Source: an uncultured Clostridium sp. (GTDB lineage Bacteria; Bacillota; Clostridia; TANB77; CAG-508). From it: a stretch of 64,000 nt of DNA. Position 1 is the first letter of the stretch. Every line of letters begins with the position of its first letter. Where the stretch lies: positions 26,656-90,655 of the forward strand of contig USRT01000005.1 in assembly GCA_900557195.1 (NCBI GenBank), in the 5' to 3' direction. The notes below the pieces were generated by a model. The model made no database searches. It saw only the letters and a program-made list of their open reading frames with translations, and had not been told where the DNA came from. This document shows positions 8,862-20,210 of the stretch, one piece after another. The position numbers were made by a program, and so were the translations under genes.

Positions 8862-11190
8862 ATGGGAAATATAGTATTATTAGATGATTTAACAATAAAT
8901 AAAATAGCAGCTGGTGAAGTTATTGAAAGGCCAGCTTCAGTAGTTAAAGAATTGGTAGAAAATTCAATTGATGCAGGTGCAACCAATATATCAATAGAAA
9001 CAAGAAATGGTGGAATATCTTATATAAGAATAACTGATAATGGAAAAGGATTTATGCCAGACGATATGGAAATTGCATTTGAGAGACATGCAACAAGTAA
9101 AATAAGAAAAGCAGAAGATTTAGAAACAGTAAAGTCTATGGGGTTTAGAGGAGAAGCTTTGGCAAGTATTGCAGCAATTTCTAGAGTTGAATTAATATCA
9201 AAGACAGAAGAAGCAAGTATTGGATACAAAATAATAGTAGAGGGTGGAAAAATAATAAGCAAAGAAGAGATAGGATGCCCAAAAGGAACTACTATAACAG
9301 TTGAAAATTTATTTTTTAATACACCAGTTAGATACAAATTTTTAAAGAAGGATTTTACAGAAGCTGGATATATAGAAGATGCAGTTACAAGAATTGCTCT
9401 TGTAAATCCTAATATTGGAATAAAGTTAATAAGTTCTGGTAAAACAATAATTCGGGACTAATGGAAATGGTGATAGTAAAAGTGTTATATATAATATATA
9501 TGGTAAAGATATTGCAGAAAACATATTAAATGTAGATTATGTATATGATGACATTAAAATTACAGGAGTAATTGGTAAACCAGTAATTGCACGTTCTAAT
9601 AGATCTAATCAGCTATTTTTTGTTAATAAAAGATTTATAAAAGATAAAGCATTAACAAGTAGTGCAGAACAAGGATTTAAAGGGATGTTAACAGTAGGTA
9701 AATACGGATTTCTAATATTAAATTTGGAAATAGATCCTCATAAAGTAGATGTTAATGTGCATCCAGCAAAATTAGAAGTAAGATTTGAAGAAGAGGGCAA
9801 AGTTTTTAAGGCAGTATATCATGCTATAAAAGAAACTTTATTAAATTCAGATTTGGTAAAAGAAACAGAAAAAACATCTGAATATGATACGGGCAAGAAA
9901 CAAGAGGAAGATTCTACAAGTCAAATAGAAGAAAAAAGTAGTATTGAAAAATTAGAGAGCATAAATCCTACTTTTGGAGCTTTATTTAAAAAAATAATTA
10001 GTAATAATTCAGTGGAAAATCGAAATAATACACAAAATAATCTAATAGAAGAATTGTATAATAATAAATTTGGTAATCAAGAAAAAAACAAAGTAGAGGA
10101 TTCTAATTTTGTAACAAAAGATACAGAAAATATAATAAACCCAAAAGAGGAAATTCAAAAAAGTGCAAGTAATGGATATACAAAAGAATTACAAAGTAGC
10201 ATAAATAACGAAGAAATAAAAGATAAACAAGATGATATAAGAAAGACACAGATAATAACAGATGGCATTAGTACAAAAGAAGAAAATATACAAGAGAATA
10301 ATATTAGCATGCAAGAACCTAAAATTGGACAAGAAAATAATGAACTAAATAATGGAATTACTAAGGAAAATAAACAAGAGATTAATCAAGAAAATATAAA
10401 GAAGATTATAGAAAAGATAAATAATCTTGAAGAAAATAAAATAGATATAGATGATAAAAACTTCGAAGAAATGTATACTAAAATGTTTGGAAAATTACCA
10501 AATGCAGAATCACAAGTAAAGGAAGAAGATGAAGGATATAAAATTGGAGACTTAAGTGTTTCAGTTCCAAAAGAAAACATCAGCATATTTACAAATAGTA
10601 GTTATTATAATATTCCTAATTATAAATTTGTGGGAATTGCATTTTCAACATATATAATAATTGAAATGGATAAAGAAATGTACATTATAGATCAACATGC
10701 TGCACATGAAAGAATTATGTATGAAAAAATTAAGAAAAATTATTATTCAGATGGTCCAAAGGAGTCTCAGCTAATGTTATTACCAGATATAATTACATTA
10801 ACACATAAAGAAATGGGAATTGCTAAAGATAACATGAAACTATTTGAAAAAGCAGGATTTACTTTAGAGGAATTTGGAGAAAATACTATAAAAATTTCTG
10901 GCGTTCCTAATATATGTATAGATTTAGAGACTAAAGAATTATTCTTAGAAACACTTGATGAAATTAATACTGTAGCAAGAACTGCAAAACAAGAAATAGA
11001 GGAGAAATTCATTGCAACACTTGCATGCAAATCAGCAGTTAAAGCTAATATGGCTTTAACAAAAGAAGAGGTAGATAATTTAATGAAAGAATTGTTATTA
11101 TTGCCAAATCCTTTTACTTGTCCACATGGTAGACCTACAGCGATAAGAATGTCAAAGATAGATATAGAAAAGAAGTTTTCTAGAAGATAA
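8862..11190 (+). CDS. mutL: DNA mismatch repair protein MutL, with +1 shift at CGG 9453
   Basis: Mismatch-repair ATPase and nicking endonuclease. The N-terminal GHKL ATPase shows ENSIDAG, DNGKGF and FRGEALASI. The in-frame CGG at 9453-9455 would be followed by GAC and a TAA stop. Skipping C9453 reads GGG and restores KTII-G-TNGNGDSKSVIYNIYG, a standard stretch of the MutL N domain, with no extra residue. After a long acidic Asn/Glu/Lys-rich linker (about 255-560), the C-terminal domain carries DQHAAHERIMYE, ACKSA and CPHGRPT, the endonuclease metal-site motifs of Gram-positive MutL. The joined length is 775 residues. miaA follows, a common MutL partner; mutS is not in the window. Confidence 0.94.
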
Positions 11191-11294
11191 TATTACCAAG
11201 AGTAAGCTTAAATATAAAATTTGTACCTAGGAAATAGTTATAGTTAAATAAGGATGATTGGTAATAAGATAATAATAAAAGGAAAGATTTTAAA

Positions 11295-12219
11295 ATGATA
11301 AAACCAAAAATTATAGTTATATGTGGTCCTACAGCATCAGGAAAAACAGCGCTTTCTATAGAGCTTGCAAAAAAAATAAATGGAGAGATTATATCAGCAG
11401 ATTCCATGCAGATATATGAAGATATGGATATTGGAACTGCAAAGCCAAGTAAAGAAGAAATGGAATGTGTTAAACATCATCTGATTGGATATGTGTCTCC
11501 AGAAGAAAGATATAGTGTTGCAAGATATAAAAAAGATGCAATAAAAAAGATAGAAGAAGTGTTAGAAAAAGGAAAATATCCAATTATAGTAGGAGGAACT
11601 GGACTATATGTAGATTCATTAGTAAATTGGGTAGAATATGATGAAATTCAAATTGATTTAGAGTATAGAAATAGCCTAGAGTGTCTAATGGAAAAGAAAG
11701 GCTTAGAATATTTATATGATAAAGCAATGCGGAGTAGATCCTGAAGCAATGAAAAAAATAAGCAAGAATGATAAAAAAAGAATATTTAGGGTACTTGAAA
11801 TATATAATGCAACTGGAAAAACGAAAACGGAGCAAGAAATAGAATCAAGAAAAAATGAAAATCCATATGATTTTAAAGTATTTGGTATTAATATGGAAAG
11901 AGAAAAACTATATGAAAGAATCAACCTAAGAGTAGATATAATGCTGAAACAGGGCTTAGTGCAAGAGGTAGAAAATATAATTAAAAAATATGAAAATGGA
12001 TATCCGACTGCTATGCAAGCATTAGGATATAAAGAAGTGTATGAATACTTAAAAGGTGAAATTAGTAAAGATGAAATGATAGAAAAAATAAAACGTGAAT
12101 CAAGAAGATATGCAAAAAGACAAATAACTTGGTTTAAAAGAAATGAAAATATAATATGGTTAGATGGACTAGAAAATAAACAAAATAATATAAAAATTAT
12201 TTTGGAGGGAATAAAGTGA
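11295..12219 (+). CDS. miaA: tRNA dimethylallyltransferase MiaA, with +1 shift at CGG 11730
   Basis: Adds the dimethylallyl group to A37 of tRNAs that read UNN codons. The P-loop GPTASGKT is near residue 10 and the ADSMQIYEDMDIGTAKP motif near 34. The CGG at 11730-11732 is in frame, and the zero frame stops four codons later. Skipping C11730 gives YDKAM-G-VDPEAMKKI, which fits the family pattern (K-A-x-x-V/I-DPEA) residue for residue. The joined protein has 307 residues, the normal size. Its TGA stop overlaps the GTG start of the next gene by four bases, so the two are translationally coupled. Confidence 0.94.
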
Positions 12220-13485
12220 ACAAAAAAAATACAAAAGTAAAAAATAATTTTTTGGCGAAAAATAAGAAAAGAATTGTTTTGATTATATTGATGATTATAA
12301 TTATATATTCTGTGTATATGCTATGCATACTACTAAGAAATCCAGTTGATACAGTTTTAGTTGAAAATGGAAAGCTATATTTAGAAGAAGCAACGGTAGG
12401 TTATATAATAAGGAATGAAACTGTGGTAGAAGGTGAAAATTATAAAAATGGAATTGTGCCAATAAAGACTGAAGGAGAAAGAGTTTCTAAAGGGGATTCT
12501 ATATTTAGATATTACTCTAATAGCGAAGATAATTTAGTAGAGAAAATACAAGATTTGGATAAAAAAATACAAGAAGCAATGAGTAAAGAAAATAATCTAT
12601 TTTCTAGTGATATTAAACTATTAGATAGTCAGATAGAATCTAAATTAAATGATATATATGAATTAAATGACCTACAAAAAATAACAGAATATAAAAAAGA
12701 TATTAATACATATATAACTAAAAAAGCTAAAATTGCTGGAGAACTCAGTCCTGCAGGTTCTTATATAAAAAAATTAATTGATGAAAGAAGTGGGTATGAA
12801 AAAAGTTTAAATAGTAATTCAGAATATGTTGATGCACCAATTAGTGGTCTTGTTTCATATCGTGTTGATGGATTAGAAAATGTTTTGAAGACAGATGACT
12901 TTTCAAAGATAAATAAAGAATTTTTAGAAAAGCTAAATGTAAAAACAAGTCAGGTTATAGCATCAAGTAGCGAAAAAGGTAAGGTTATTGATAATTTTGA
13001 ATGTTACTTAGCAACTATTATTGATTCAGAAAAAGCAAAAGAAGCAGAAGTTGGGGATAAGATTAAAATAAGATTACCAAATAGTAAAGAGGTAGATGCT
13101 AAAATAGAATATATTGGGTCAGATAATGATGATATAGTTCTTGTGCTAAAAATACAAGAATATGTTGAAGAACTTATTTCGTATAGAAAGATTGCGTTTG
13201 ATATAATATGGCGGAAGTGCTAATGGCTTAAAATTGCCAAATTCTTCTATTGTATATGAAAATGATTTAGCTTGTGTAGTTAGAGATAGAGCAGGTTATT
13301 TAGAAAAAATATATGTAAAAGTATTAAAGCAAAATGATAAATATTCTATAGTAAGTAATTATTCAAGTAAGGAATTAGAAGAATTAGGATATGATTCTAA
13401 TTTTATTAGTAATAAAAAGTCGATTAGTTTGTATGATGAAATTGTCTTAAAAATGACAGAAGATAAATTAAAATCAATCAAATAG
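12216..13485 (+). CDS. HlyD-like membrane-fusion protein, with +1 shift at CGG 13212
   Basis: A 422-residue protein with one N-terminal membrane segment (about residues 22-42), a barrel-sandwich half, a coiled coil (about 100-200) and a second half. The layout is that of HlyD/YknX-type adaptor proteins; the version found beside sepF in Clostridia is known only as a hypothetical of this type. The CGG at 13212-13214 is followed by AAG TGC TAA in the zero frame. Skipping C13212 reads IIW-G-SANGLKLPNSS, which carries the family's G-L-K-x-P-N-S element. GTG start, overlapping miaA. The substrate is unknown. Confidence 0.82.
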
Positions 13486-13568
13486 GTATAAGAAATTTAA
13501 AAAATCAATAAGAATATTACATTAATGTTACAGAAATATTAAGTTATTATTACAGAAAGTAAAAGGTA

Positions 13569-13597
13569 TTGACAAATGCCTTGAAAAGTTAGATACT
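13569..13597 (+). promoter_or_regulatory. Possible sepF promoter
   Basis: TTGACA at 13569-13574, 17 bases, then GATACT, one change from TATACT. The sepF start lies about 50 bases downstream. Confidence 0.45.
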
Positions 13598-13647
13598 ATT
13601 GCTAGTAAATTAATGCAAATGAAGAGAGTTTTTAGGAGGTTATAAAG

Positions 13648-14133
13648 ATGTCAGGAGCTATAATGAATAAAGTATGGGATTTGTTTGGTATGGACACAGC
13701 AGAGGATAAAGAAGATGAAGATGTATATAATATGGAAGATGAATATAATATGGAAGATGAAGAAGTAGAAGAAAGAAGAGTATGGGGAAAACGTAATAAC
13801 AATAATAAAGTTGTTAGCATGCCACAAATTCAACAAGTGAAAATGGTAATATCACAACCTACATCTTTTGAACAATCTGAAAGCATCTGTGATTTATTAA
13901 AAGACAAGAAATCAGTAATTGTAAATTTAGAATATGTAAATAAAGATGTTGCAAGACGTATTGTAGATGTTATTAGTGGAGCAGTACATGCATTAGATGG
14001 TCATATTCAAAAGGTTTCAAACTCTATATTTTTAATTGCACCATACAATTATGATATAACAACAGATATGGCTAGGGAAGAAATTAAGAACAAGCTTTCA
14101 GTTTCATGGCTTAGAAACAATGGCAATGATTAA
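13648..14133 (+). CDS. sepF: Cell division protein SepF
   Basis: SepF forms rings that tether FtsZ bundles to the membrane. The 161-residue protein has the amphipathic N terminus (MNKVWDLFGM, the membrane anchor), an acidic linker with a YNMEDE duplication and the conserved C-terminal core (SVIVNLEYVNKDVARRIVD, GAVHALDG, FLIAP). AGGAGG lies seven bases before the first ATG; an internal ATG at 13663 is also possible. It precedes divIVA, the usual order in the Gram-positive division cluster. Confidence 0.93.
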   Translation: MSGAIMNKVWDLFGMDTAEDKEDEDVYNMEDEYNMEDEEVEERRVWGKRNNNNKVVSMPQIQQVKMVISQPTSFEQSESICDLLKDKKSVIVNLEYVNKDVARRIVDVISGAVHALDGHIQKVSNSIFLIAPYNYDITTDMAREEIKNKLSVSWLRNNGND

Positions 14134-14172
14134 TGAAGGTTTACGTTCATAAAAAAAGTAGGAGGAATTATT

Positions 14173-14622
14173 ATGTTTACACCACTTGATATAGAAAATA
14201 AAAAATTTGCAAAACAAATTATGAACGGATATAGTGTAGAAGAAGTTGATGATTTTTTAGATCAATTAACATTGGATTATGAGAAAATGTATAAAGAAGC
14301 ATCCGAAAATAAAAGAAGAATCGAAGAATTAGAAAAAAGTGTAGAACATTATAAAACAATAGAAGCTACACTTCAGAATACTTTAGTAATGGCTCAATCT
14401 GCAGCTGATGAAGTGAAAAATATTGCGAAACAACAAGCTGATCAAATAATAAAAGAAGCAGAAGGTTCTGCTAGAAAATCTGCAGATGACTTAGATCAAG
14501 CAATTCTTCTTAAAAAGAGACAACTAGAAGATACAGAAAAACAATTTGATATATATAAAGCAAAAATGGAATCACTTTTAATTTCTCAATTAGAGTTGAT
14601 TAAAGATATGAAAAAAGATTAA
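14173..14622 (+). CDS. divIVA: DivIVA-family septum/pole protein
   Basis: Coiled-coil protein that marks curved membrane at poles and septum. The conserved N terminus is visible (FTPLDIENKKFAKQIMNGYSVEEVDDFLD), followed by coiled coil to the end at residue 149. GGAGG precedes the ATG. It is a short DivIVA, closest in length to the plain division form. It is co-directional with sepF, 39 bases downstream. Confidence 0.92.
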   Translation: MFTPLDIENKKFAKQIMNGYSVEEVDDFLDQLTLDYEKMYKEASENKRRIEELEKSVEHYKTIEATLQNTLVMAQSAADEVKNIAKQQADQIIKEAEGSARKSADDLDQAILLKKRQLEDTEKQFDIYKAKMESLLISQLELIKDMKKD

Positions 14623-14644
14623 TAAATTAAACACATAAGATAAG

Positions 14645-14676
14645 ACGGGGGTTATAAAATTTAGCCTCTGTTTTTT
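14645..14676 (+). terminator. Terminator of sepF-divIVA
   Basis: ACGGGGGTT pairs with AGCCTCTGT, with G-U pairs, and is followed by six T. Confidence 0.65.
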
Positions 14677-14699
14677 GAGCTTATATCAAAAATTAGACA

Positions 14700-14728
14700 T
14701 TGAAAATATATAGTAAATAGTGTATAAT
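14700..14728 (+). promoter_or_regulatory. Promoter of rsmD
   Basis: TTGAAA at 14700-14705, a 17-base spacer and a perfect TATAAT at 14723-14728, about 115 bases before the rsmD start. Confidence 0.6.
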
Positions 14729-14843
14729 ATAAAATGCGTTACGCATAGATTACAAAAGTGTTAAATATATGTTACATTTTAATGATTTATATTGACATAT
14801 TGATAAAAAAATATAAAATATGAATAAACAAAAAAGAGGGATT

Positions 14844-15410
14844 ATGAGAGTAATAAGTGGAGTGGCTAGAGGCACAAAATTAGATACCATAGAAAGTATG
14901 AATACAAGACCTACGTTAGATAGAGTTAAGGAATCTTTTTTTAATATAATACAAAAAGATATAGAAGAAGATTCAGTTGTATTAGATTTATTTTCAGGTA
15001 GTGGTTCTATAGGAATTGAATTTATAAGTAGAGGTTGCCAAAAAGCTTATTTATGTGATAAATCATATGAAGCAATTAATGTTATAAAAAAGAACTTACA
15101 AAAGACTAGATTTACAGAATCAGCAATTGTTATTAATAAAGATTATAAAAAATGTTTGAAAAATTTAAGTGAAGAAAATATAAAATTTGATATTATATTT
15201 TTAGATCCCCCATATGATGCAAACATAGCTATAGATGCTGTAAAAACAATTTTATCATTAAAATTATTAAATGAAAGTGGAAAAATAATCATAGAAACAG
15301 ATAAAGAAGAAAGAGAATTAAATGGTTTAAAAGAACTTAATCTTAATGTATATGATTGTAGAAAATATGGGCGTGTAAGTCTCATATTCTTAAGCCAGAA
15401 AGGGGTTTAA
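14844..15410 (+). CDS. rsmD: 16S rRNA (guanine-966-N2)-methyltransferase RsmD
   Basis: SAM-dependent methylation of G966 in 16S rRNA. The opening MRVISGVARGTKL, the SAM site DLFSGSGSIGIEFISRG near residue 47 and the catalytic FLDPPY near 122 are all family hallmarks. The ATG at 14844 is chosen because AGAGGG precedes it; an ATG at 14820 has no ribosome site. Length is 188 residues. coaD, its usual partner, does not follow; a coiled-coil gene overlaps the end region instead. Confidence 0.92.
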   Translation: MRVISGVARGTKLDTIESMNTRPTLDRVKESFFNIIQKDIEEDSVVLDLFSGSGSIGIEFISRGCQKAYLCDKSYEAINVIKKNLQKTRFTESAIVINKDYKKCLKNLSEENIKFDIIFLDPPYDANIAIDAVKTILSLKLLNESGKIIIETDKEERELNGLKELNLNVYDCRKYGRVSLIFLSQKGV

Positions 15411-15412
15411 TC

Positions 15413-15850
15413 ATGGAAATATTTACGTTATTAGAAACTTTAGAAGATATATTAGAGAGAAGCAAAGGTGTTCCTTTTTCTACTAAATGTGTTGTTGATA
15501 AAGATGAAGTTTTAGAAATAATAAAAGAGGTAAGATTAAAATTACCAGATGAGCTAAAACAGGCAAAATGGGTTAAAGAGGAAAGACAACGTATATTAGA
15601 TGAGGCTCAAAGAGAAGCTGATAGTATAGTTAAAGAGGCTGAAAACAGAATAATATCAATGATAGATGAACATGAAATAACTAGAAAGGCATATGAGAAA
15701 AAAGCAGAAATAATAGAAACTGCAAATGAAATGTCTAGAGAAATTTCAAAAGGAACTAAAGATTATGCTGATAATATTTTAGCAGGACTAGAAGTGGCTC
15801 TAGAAGATGCTTTAAAAATTGTTCAAAATAATAGAAAGGAACTTCAATAA
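15413..15850 (+). CDS. Coiled-coil protein, function unknown
   Basis: A 145-residue acidic, mostly helical protein. A short N-terminal segment (MEIFTLLETLEDILERSKG) leads into long coiled coil with A-D/E-x-I-V-K-E-A repeats like those of DivIVA or ATP-synthase E subunits. It starts three bases after the rsmD stop, so it is surely in the same transcript. Similar genes occur beside rsmD/division genes in Clostridia without a known role. A structural or membrane-curvature role is only a guess. Confidence 0.7.
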   Translation: MEIFTLLETLEDILERSKGVPFSTKCVVDKDEVLEIIKEVRLKLPDELKQAKWVKEERQRILDEAQREADSIVKEAENRIISMIDEHEITRKAYEKKAEIIETANEMSREISKGTKDYADNILAGLEVALEDALKIVQNNRKELQ

Positions 15851-15864
15851 ACTACTAATATTTA

Positions 15865-15918
15865 GAAATCGGTTTTAATAGTCAATTTAGAAAATTGATT
15901 TTCCGGTTTCTTTTTTTG
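15865..15918 (+). terminator. Terminator after the rsmD operon
   Basis: GAAATCGG pairs with CCGGTTTC around an inner CAATTT/AAATTG stem, then seven T. Confidence 0.8.
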
Positions 15919-16133
15919 ATTTATTGATATAGTTTATAGCAAGAGTTTAAAATTGTATATAAATTTAGTTTAAAGGATTGGTGAAGTTTTATATGGTGTG
16001 CTTAGTGCCTACTGTGAAGAAGAAATATAAATGATAAAAAAATTCTTTTCTTATGTAAATTTTTTGTGGAAAAAAAAATTTGTTTGTGATAGAATATGAA
16101 TGAATTTTTATACGTATAGGAGGAGACTTAAAA

Positions 16134-18577
16134 TTGGCAAAAGCAAAAAAAGGAAGAAAAAAACAGAAGAAAGTTAATTTAGATGTAGCAGTAGTAGTAA
16201 TGATAGTTATTAGTATACTATTAGCAGTACTTATATATACAGAGTCACGGATATATTGGAGAACACTTAAGTCCAATGCTTGGAGGGATATTTGGATTTA
16301 TTAAATATATTATTCCAATAGGAACATTTGCTATTAGTATATATTTAGCATACGACGATAAAGATTATGTGACATCGAAATTAATACAATATGGAATCGT
16401 AATAGTATGTATATGTGCAGTAATGAGTATTTATCAGATATCGATAGGGAGTATAGATGTAGAACAGGAACTTGGTAATGTTTTAGAAATAGCATACTCT
16501 TTAGGTGAAAAAAATGCAGGTGGAGGAGTTATTGGAACTTTAGTTGCAATTCCATTTATAAAAATGTTTGGAATGCTTGGAACTGTTATATTGGCTTTAG
16601 GAATAACTGTTGTATTTGTAGTATTTATATTTGGATTTAAACCAACAGAATTTATCTCAGATTTTTTATATGATATGCAAGAAAAGAAAAATGAGAAAAA
16701 AGAAGAAAGAGTATCAAGAGAGGCTAATATAGAAGATAGAGTAGAAAGTGTAGAAGATAGAAAAAATCGAAGAAGAAATAAAATATATAATGTAGAAGAA
16801 GATATAGATATACCAGTAAAAGAAACAAGAGAAACTAAAAAAGAAAGAAAACTAAGAGAAGCCGAAGAAAAGAGAAGACAGGCTTTAGAAGTAGATCAGT
16901 TAACAATTAATAATATAGAAGAAGTAAATGATAATCAAGGTGGATGGGCTAATAAGTTTAAACATAATAAAGATGATATAGTACCTTTAGGAATGGAAAC
17001 TTCACCAAAACAAGCTCCAGATTTTATAGAAGAAAATCTATTTAAAAAAGAACAAGAAAAGAAAGAAGAAAAAGTAAAAGAAGTATTACAATTGGAACAC
17101 ACTTTAACTGTAGAAGATGAACATTATGAATTTCCTCCAATTACATTATTAAGTGAAGGAGAGAAAAAAGGAATAAAAGGTGGAAAAAAAGCTGTTACAG
17201 ATACTGCATCAAGACTTCAAAAAACTTTATATAGCTTTGGTGTTTCTGCAAAAGTAGAAAATGTATCTGTTGGACCTGCTATTACAAGATATGAATTAAA
17301 ACCAGCAGAAGGTGTTAGAGTTAGTAAAATTGCAAACTTAGCAGATGATATAGCTCTTAATTTAGCAGCAGAAACAATTCGTATAGAAGCTCCAATTCCT
17401 GGAAAACAAGCAGTAGGAATAGAGGTTCCAAATAAAGAAAATGAAATAGTACATTTAAGAGATATTATAGATACTGAGGAATTTTATTCACATAAATCAA
17501 AACTTGCTTTTGCACTTGGAAAAGATGTTGGAGGACAAGAAGTAGTAACAGATATTGCAAAAATGCCACATGTATTAATTGCAGGTTCTACAGGTTCTGG
17601 TAAAAGTGTATGTATAAATACATTAATCTCTAGTATAATTTATAAAGCAAAACCAAGCGAAGTAAAACTTGTTATGATTGATCCAAAAGTAGTAGAACTT
17701 TCAGTATATAATGGAATACCACATCTATTAATTCCAGTAGTAACAGATCCTAAAAAGGCAGCAGGTGCTTTAACATGGGCTGTTCAGGAAATGGTTAATA
17801 GGTATAGTTTATTTGCAGAGAAAAATGTTAGAGATATAAAAGGTTATAATGAAGCTGTATCTAAAGAAGGCGGAGCTGAGAAGCTTCCACAAATAGTTAT
17901 AATTATAGATGAGCTTGCAGATTTAATGATGGTTTCGCCAAAAGATGTAGAAGATGCAATTTGTAGACTTGCACAAATGGCAAGAGCAGCTCGGAATGCA
18001 TTTGGTAATTGCTACACAAAGACCTTCAGTAGATGTAATTACAGGTATTATTAAAGCAAATATTCCTTCAAGAATTGCGTTTGCTGTTTCTTCACAAGTA
18101 GATTCAAGAACAATACTTGATATGGTTGGTGCGGAAAAGCTTTTAGGAAAAGGTGATATGTTATTTTATCCATCTGGTGCAGCAAAACCTGTAAGAGTTC
18201 AAGGTGCTTTTGTATCAGATAAAGAAGTAGAGAAAATAGTTGGTTTTGTAAAAGAAAATGGAGAAGCTTCATATAGTGAGGATATTTTGGATAAAATTGA
18301 GAATGCTAATAGTACAGATAAAGAAGCTTTAGAACAAGATCAAGATGATGATTCAGATCCATTTTTAATGGAGGCGATAGATACAGTTGTTGAAACAGGT
18401 CAAGCATCTACATCTTTTATACAAAGAAGATTTAAAGTTGGATATGCAAGAGCAGGAAGAATAATTGATCAGATGGAAGAAAGAGGTATTATTTCTGGAT
18501 ATCAAGGAAGTAAACCTAGAGAGGTACTAATGACTAAAGAGCGTTGGGAAGAACTAAAAATGCAAAGTGGAGAATAA
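16134..18577 (+). CDS. ftsK: DNA translocase FtsK/SpoIIIE, with +1 shifts at CGG 16248 and 17992
   Basis: Pumps chromosome DNA through the closing septum. The TTG at 16134 has GGAGGAG upstream. Residues 1-38 hold a basic head and the first membrane helix, then CGG at 16248: skipping C16248 restores TES-G-YIGEHLSPMLGGIFG, the normal FtsK membrane loop. Without this shift, helix 1 would be cut off. The motor follows with Walker A AGSTGSGKSV and Walker B IIIDELADL. A second CGG at 17992 lies in RAA-G-MHLVIATQRPS, where the family Gly is invariant; the zero frame would stop at 18054 and lose the end of the motor and the DNA-reading gamma domain. The joined protein is 813 residues, normal for FtsK. 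Confidence 0.94.
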
Positions 18578-18617
18578 AAAAAGTTTCTTAAACCAAGCGG
18601 AATAGGAGAGGTATATT

Positions 18618-20165
18618 TTGAAAAAAGAGAAAATATTATCTAAGTTAAATTTGAATATGAAAGATTATAATATAGAATTAGAGGGGATTTTAGACAAAAA
18701 AGCTTTTAATGAGGAGGCTCAAAATCTCCTTTTAAGCATATTTTATAAAATAGAAAATTTTTATTCAGATTATAAACAAGTAAAAAGACAAGTACCAAAT
18801 AGAGATGAATTTATACAAGAAATAATAAATATGATTTCAAATAATTGTAAAGAGATAGAGATTATTAAGCCAAGAGGTGTAAAAAAACAAGAAAAATATT
18901 CTATAAATTTAGAAAAGAAAATTATAGAGACATTTCCTAATGAATTAATACTTATGTATGCTTTATATAAGATAGATCAAATAAAAAAAATAGAAGAGAA
19001 GGCTTTAATAGATAATGCAGTAATAGATGTATTAAATGAAGGAAGGACTCTTAATTGTTCAGAATTAATAAGAGATTTTAATGGTTGGTCTTGGACTACA
19101 ATGTTAGATAAATTAGATTCTATTCAATATAATTTAGTATTTCAAAATTTGCTGTTATTATTAGGGCATGAAGAAATATCTAATATAAGTAAGCAAAAAG
19201 ATAGAAATCAAATTATATTAAAATTGCAGAAGGAAATAGAATCTAAATATGGTGAAGAAACAGGAAATGAATTTTCAAGATTATTTTTTAGTATATGTAT
19301 TTTATTAAAAAGTAGTATAGATGAAAAATATAAAAAAGAGGTAATAAATGAGAAGAAAAAATTAACAGATAAATTAGAAAGGTTACAAGATAAAGCTACT
19401 TTTTTAAGTAAGATAACAAATGATAAAAAAGAATTAACAAATAAAATTAAAGAAATTGATAAAATATTAAATAATGTTGATTTATTAAAAGAAGAGTATG
19501 AAAAAAGAAATGCAAAATTAGCTAAAGATGATAAGATTTTTAGTATTAGTAATCTTGTAGAAATTATAGAAGCAGAAAGAAATGAATTTATGCAAGATAT
19601 AAAGGAATATAATGATTTAATTGATCCAAGAAAATTTGGAGATATGAAAAAACGAATTGAACAAAAACAAGTTTTCTTTAATAAATTAGAATTATCCGAG
19701 AACAAAAAAGAACCTATAAATCAGTATATTTTAGACATTCAAAAGCAGTTTCTTAAATGTTTTAAAATACAGATAGAGAAATGTATATTAAAGAAAGATA
19801 TGATAGATTTAATTTATGAATATAGATATTATAGATTTCTTAAATATAATAAAGAAAGAAATATAAAAGAAAATAGATATTTGAATAAGCAAAATCAGGA
19901 GATAACAAACATAATTATAAAAAAAGCAGAAGAATTAAAGGTTCTAGAAAAAATATCTAATAATGATGAATATAATAAAAGTATATTAGAAGAAATATTT
20001 AATACAAGGATAATTACTCTGGAAAACATTTTTATACAGATTATAGAGGAAGATGGAAAAATGTTTGTACAATATTTTGATGGTAATATTTTGGAGAGTA
20101 AAAAAGAAATTGATATTAAAGAGAATAGTGTTAAGTTGAGGAAAAAGCTTAAATTGTTTATATAG
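18618..20165 (+). CDS. Large coiled-coil protein, function unknown
   Basis: I do not recognise a family. The 515-residue protein is Lys/Glu/Asn-rich, with predicted long coiled coil in the middle (about 235-370) and helical ends; I see no membrane segment, signal peptide or enzyme motif. TTG start with GGAGAGG upstream, 40 bases after ftsK, so it could share that transcript. The coding region contains no CGG at all. A structural role in chromosome or envelope organisation would fit the position but is not shown. Confidence 0.65.
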   Translation: MKKEKILSKLNLNMKDYNIELEGILDKKAFNEEAQNLLLSIFYKIENFYSDYKQVKRQVPNRDEFIQEIINMISNNCKEIEIIKPRGVKKQEKYSINLEKKIIETFPNELILMYALYKIDQIKKIEEKALIDNAVIDVLNEGRTLNCSELIRDFNGWSWTTMLDKLDSIQYNLVFQNLLLLLGHEEISNISKQKDRNQIILKLQKEIESKYGEETGNEFSRLFFSICILLKSSIDEKYKKEVINEKKKLTDKLERLQDKATFLSKITNDKKELTNKIKEIDKILNNVDLLKEEYEKRNAKLAKDDKIFSISNLVEIIEAERNEFMQDIKEYNDLIDPRKFGDMKKRIEQKQVFFNKLELSENKKEPINQYILDIQKQFLKCFKIQIEKCILKKDMIDLIYEYRYYRFLKYNKERNIKENRYLNKQNQEITNIIIKKAEELKVLEKISNNDEYNKSILEEIFNTRIITLENIFIQIIEEDGKMFVQYFDGNILESKKEIDIKENSVKLRKKLKLFI

Positions 20166-20210
20166 TGTATAATGAATGTAGTTAGTTAATGTTATATATA
20201 TATTATTACT

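Noticed and set aside
16276..18054. ftsK start at the internal ATG 16276
   Set aside because: The TTG at 16134 with GGAGGAG gives the expected first membrane helix, and the +1 site at 16248 joins it to the family loop SGYIGEHLSP.
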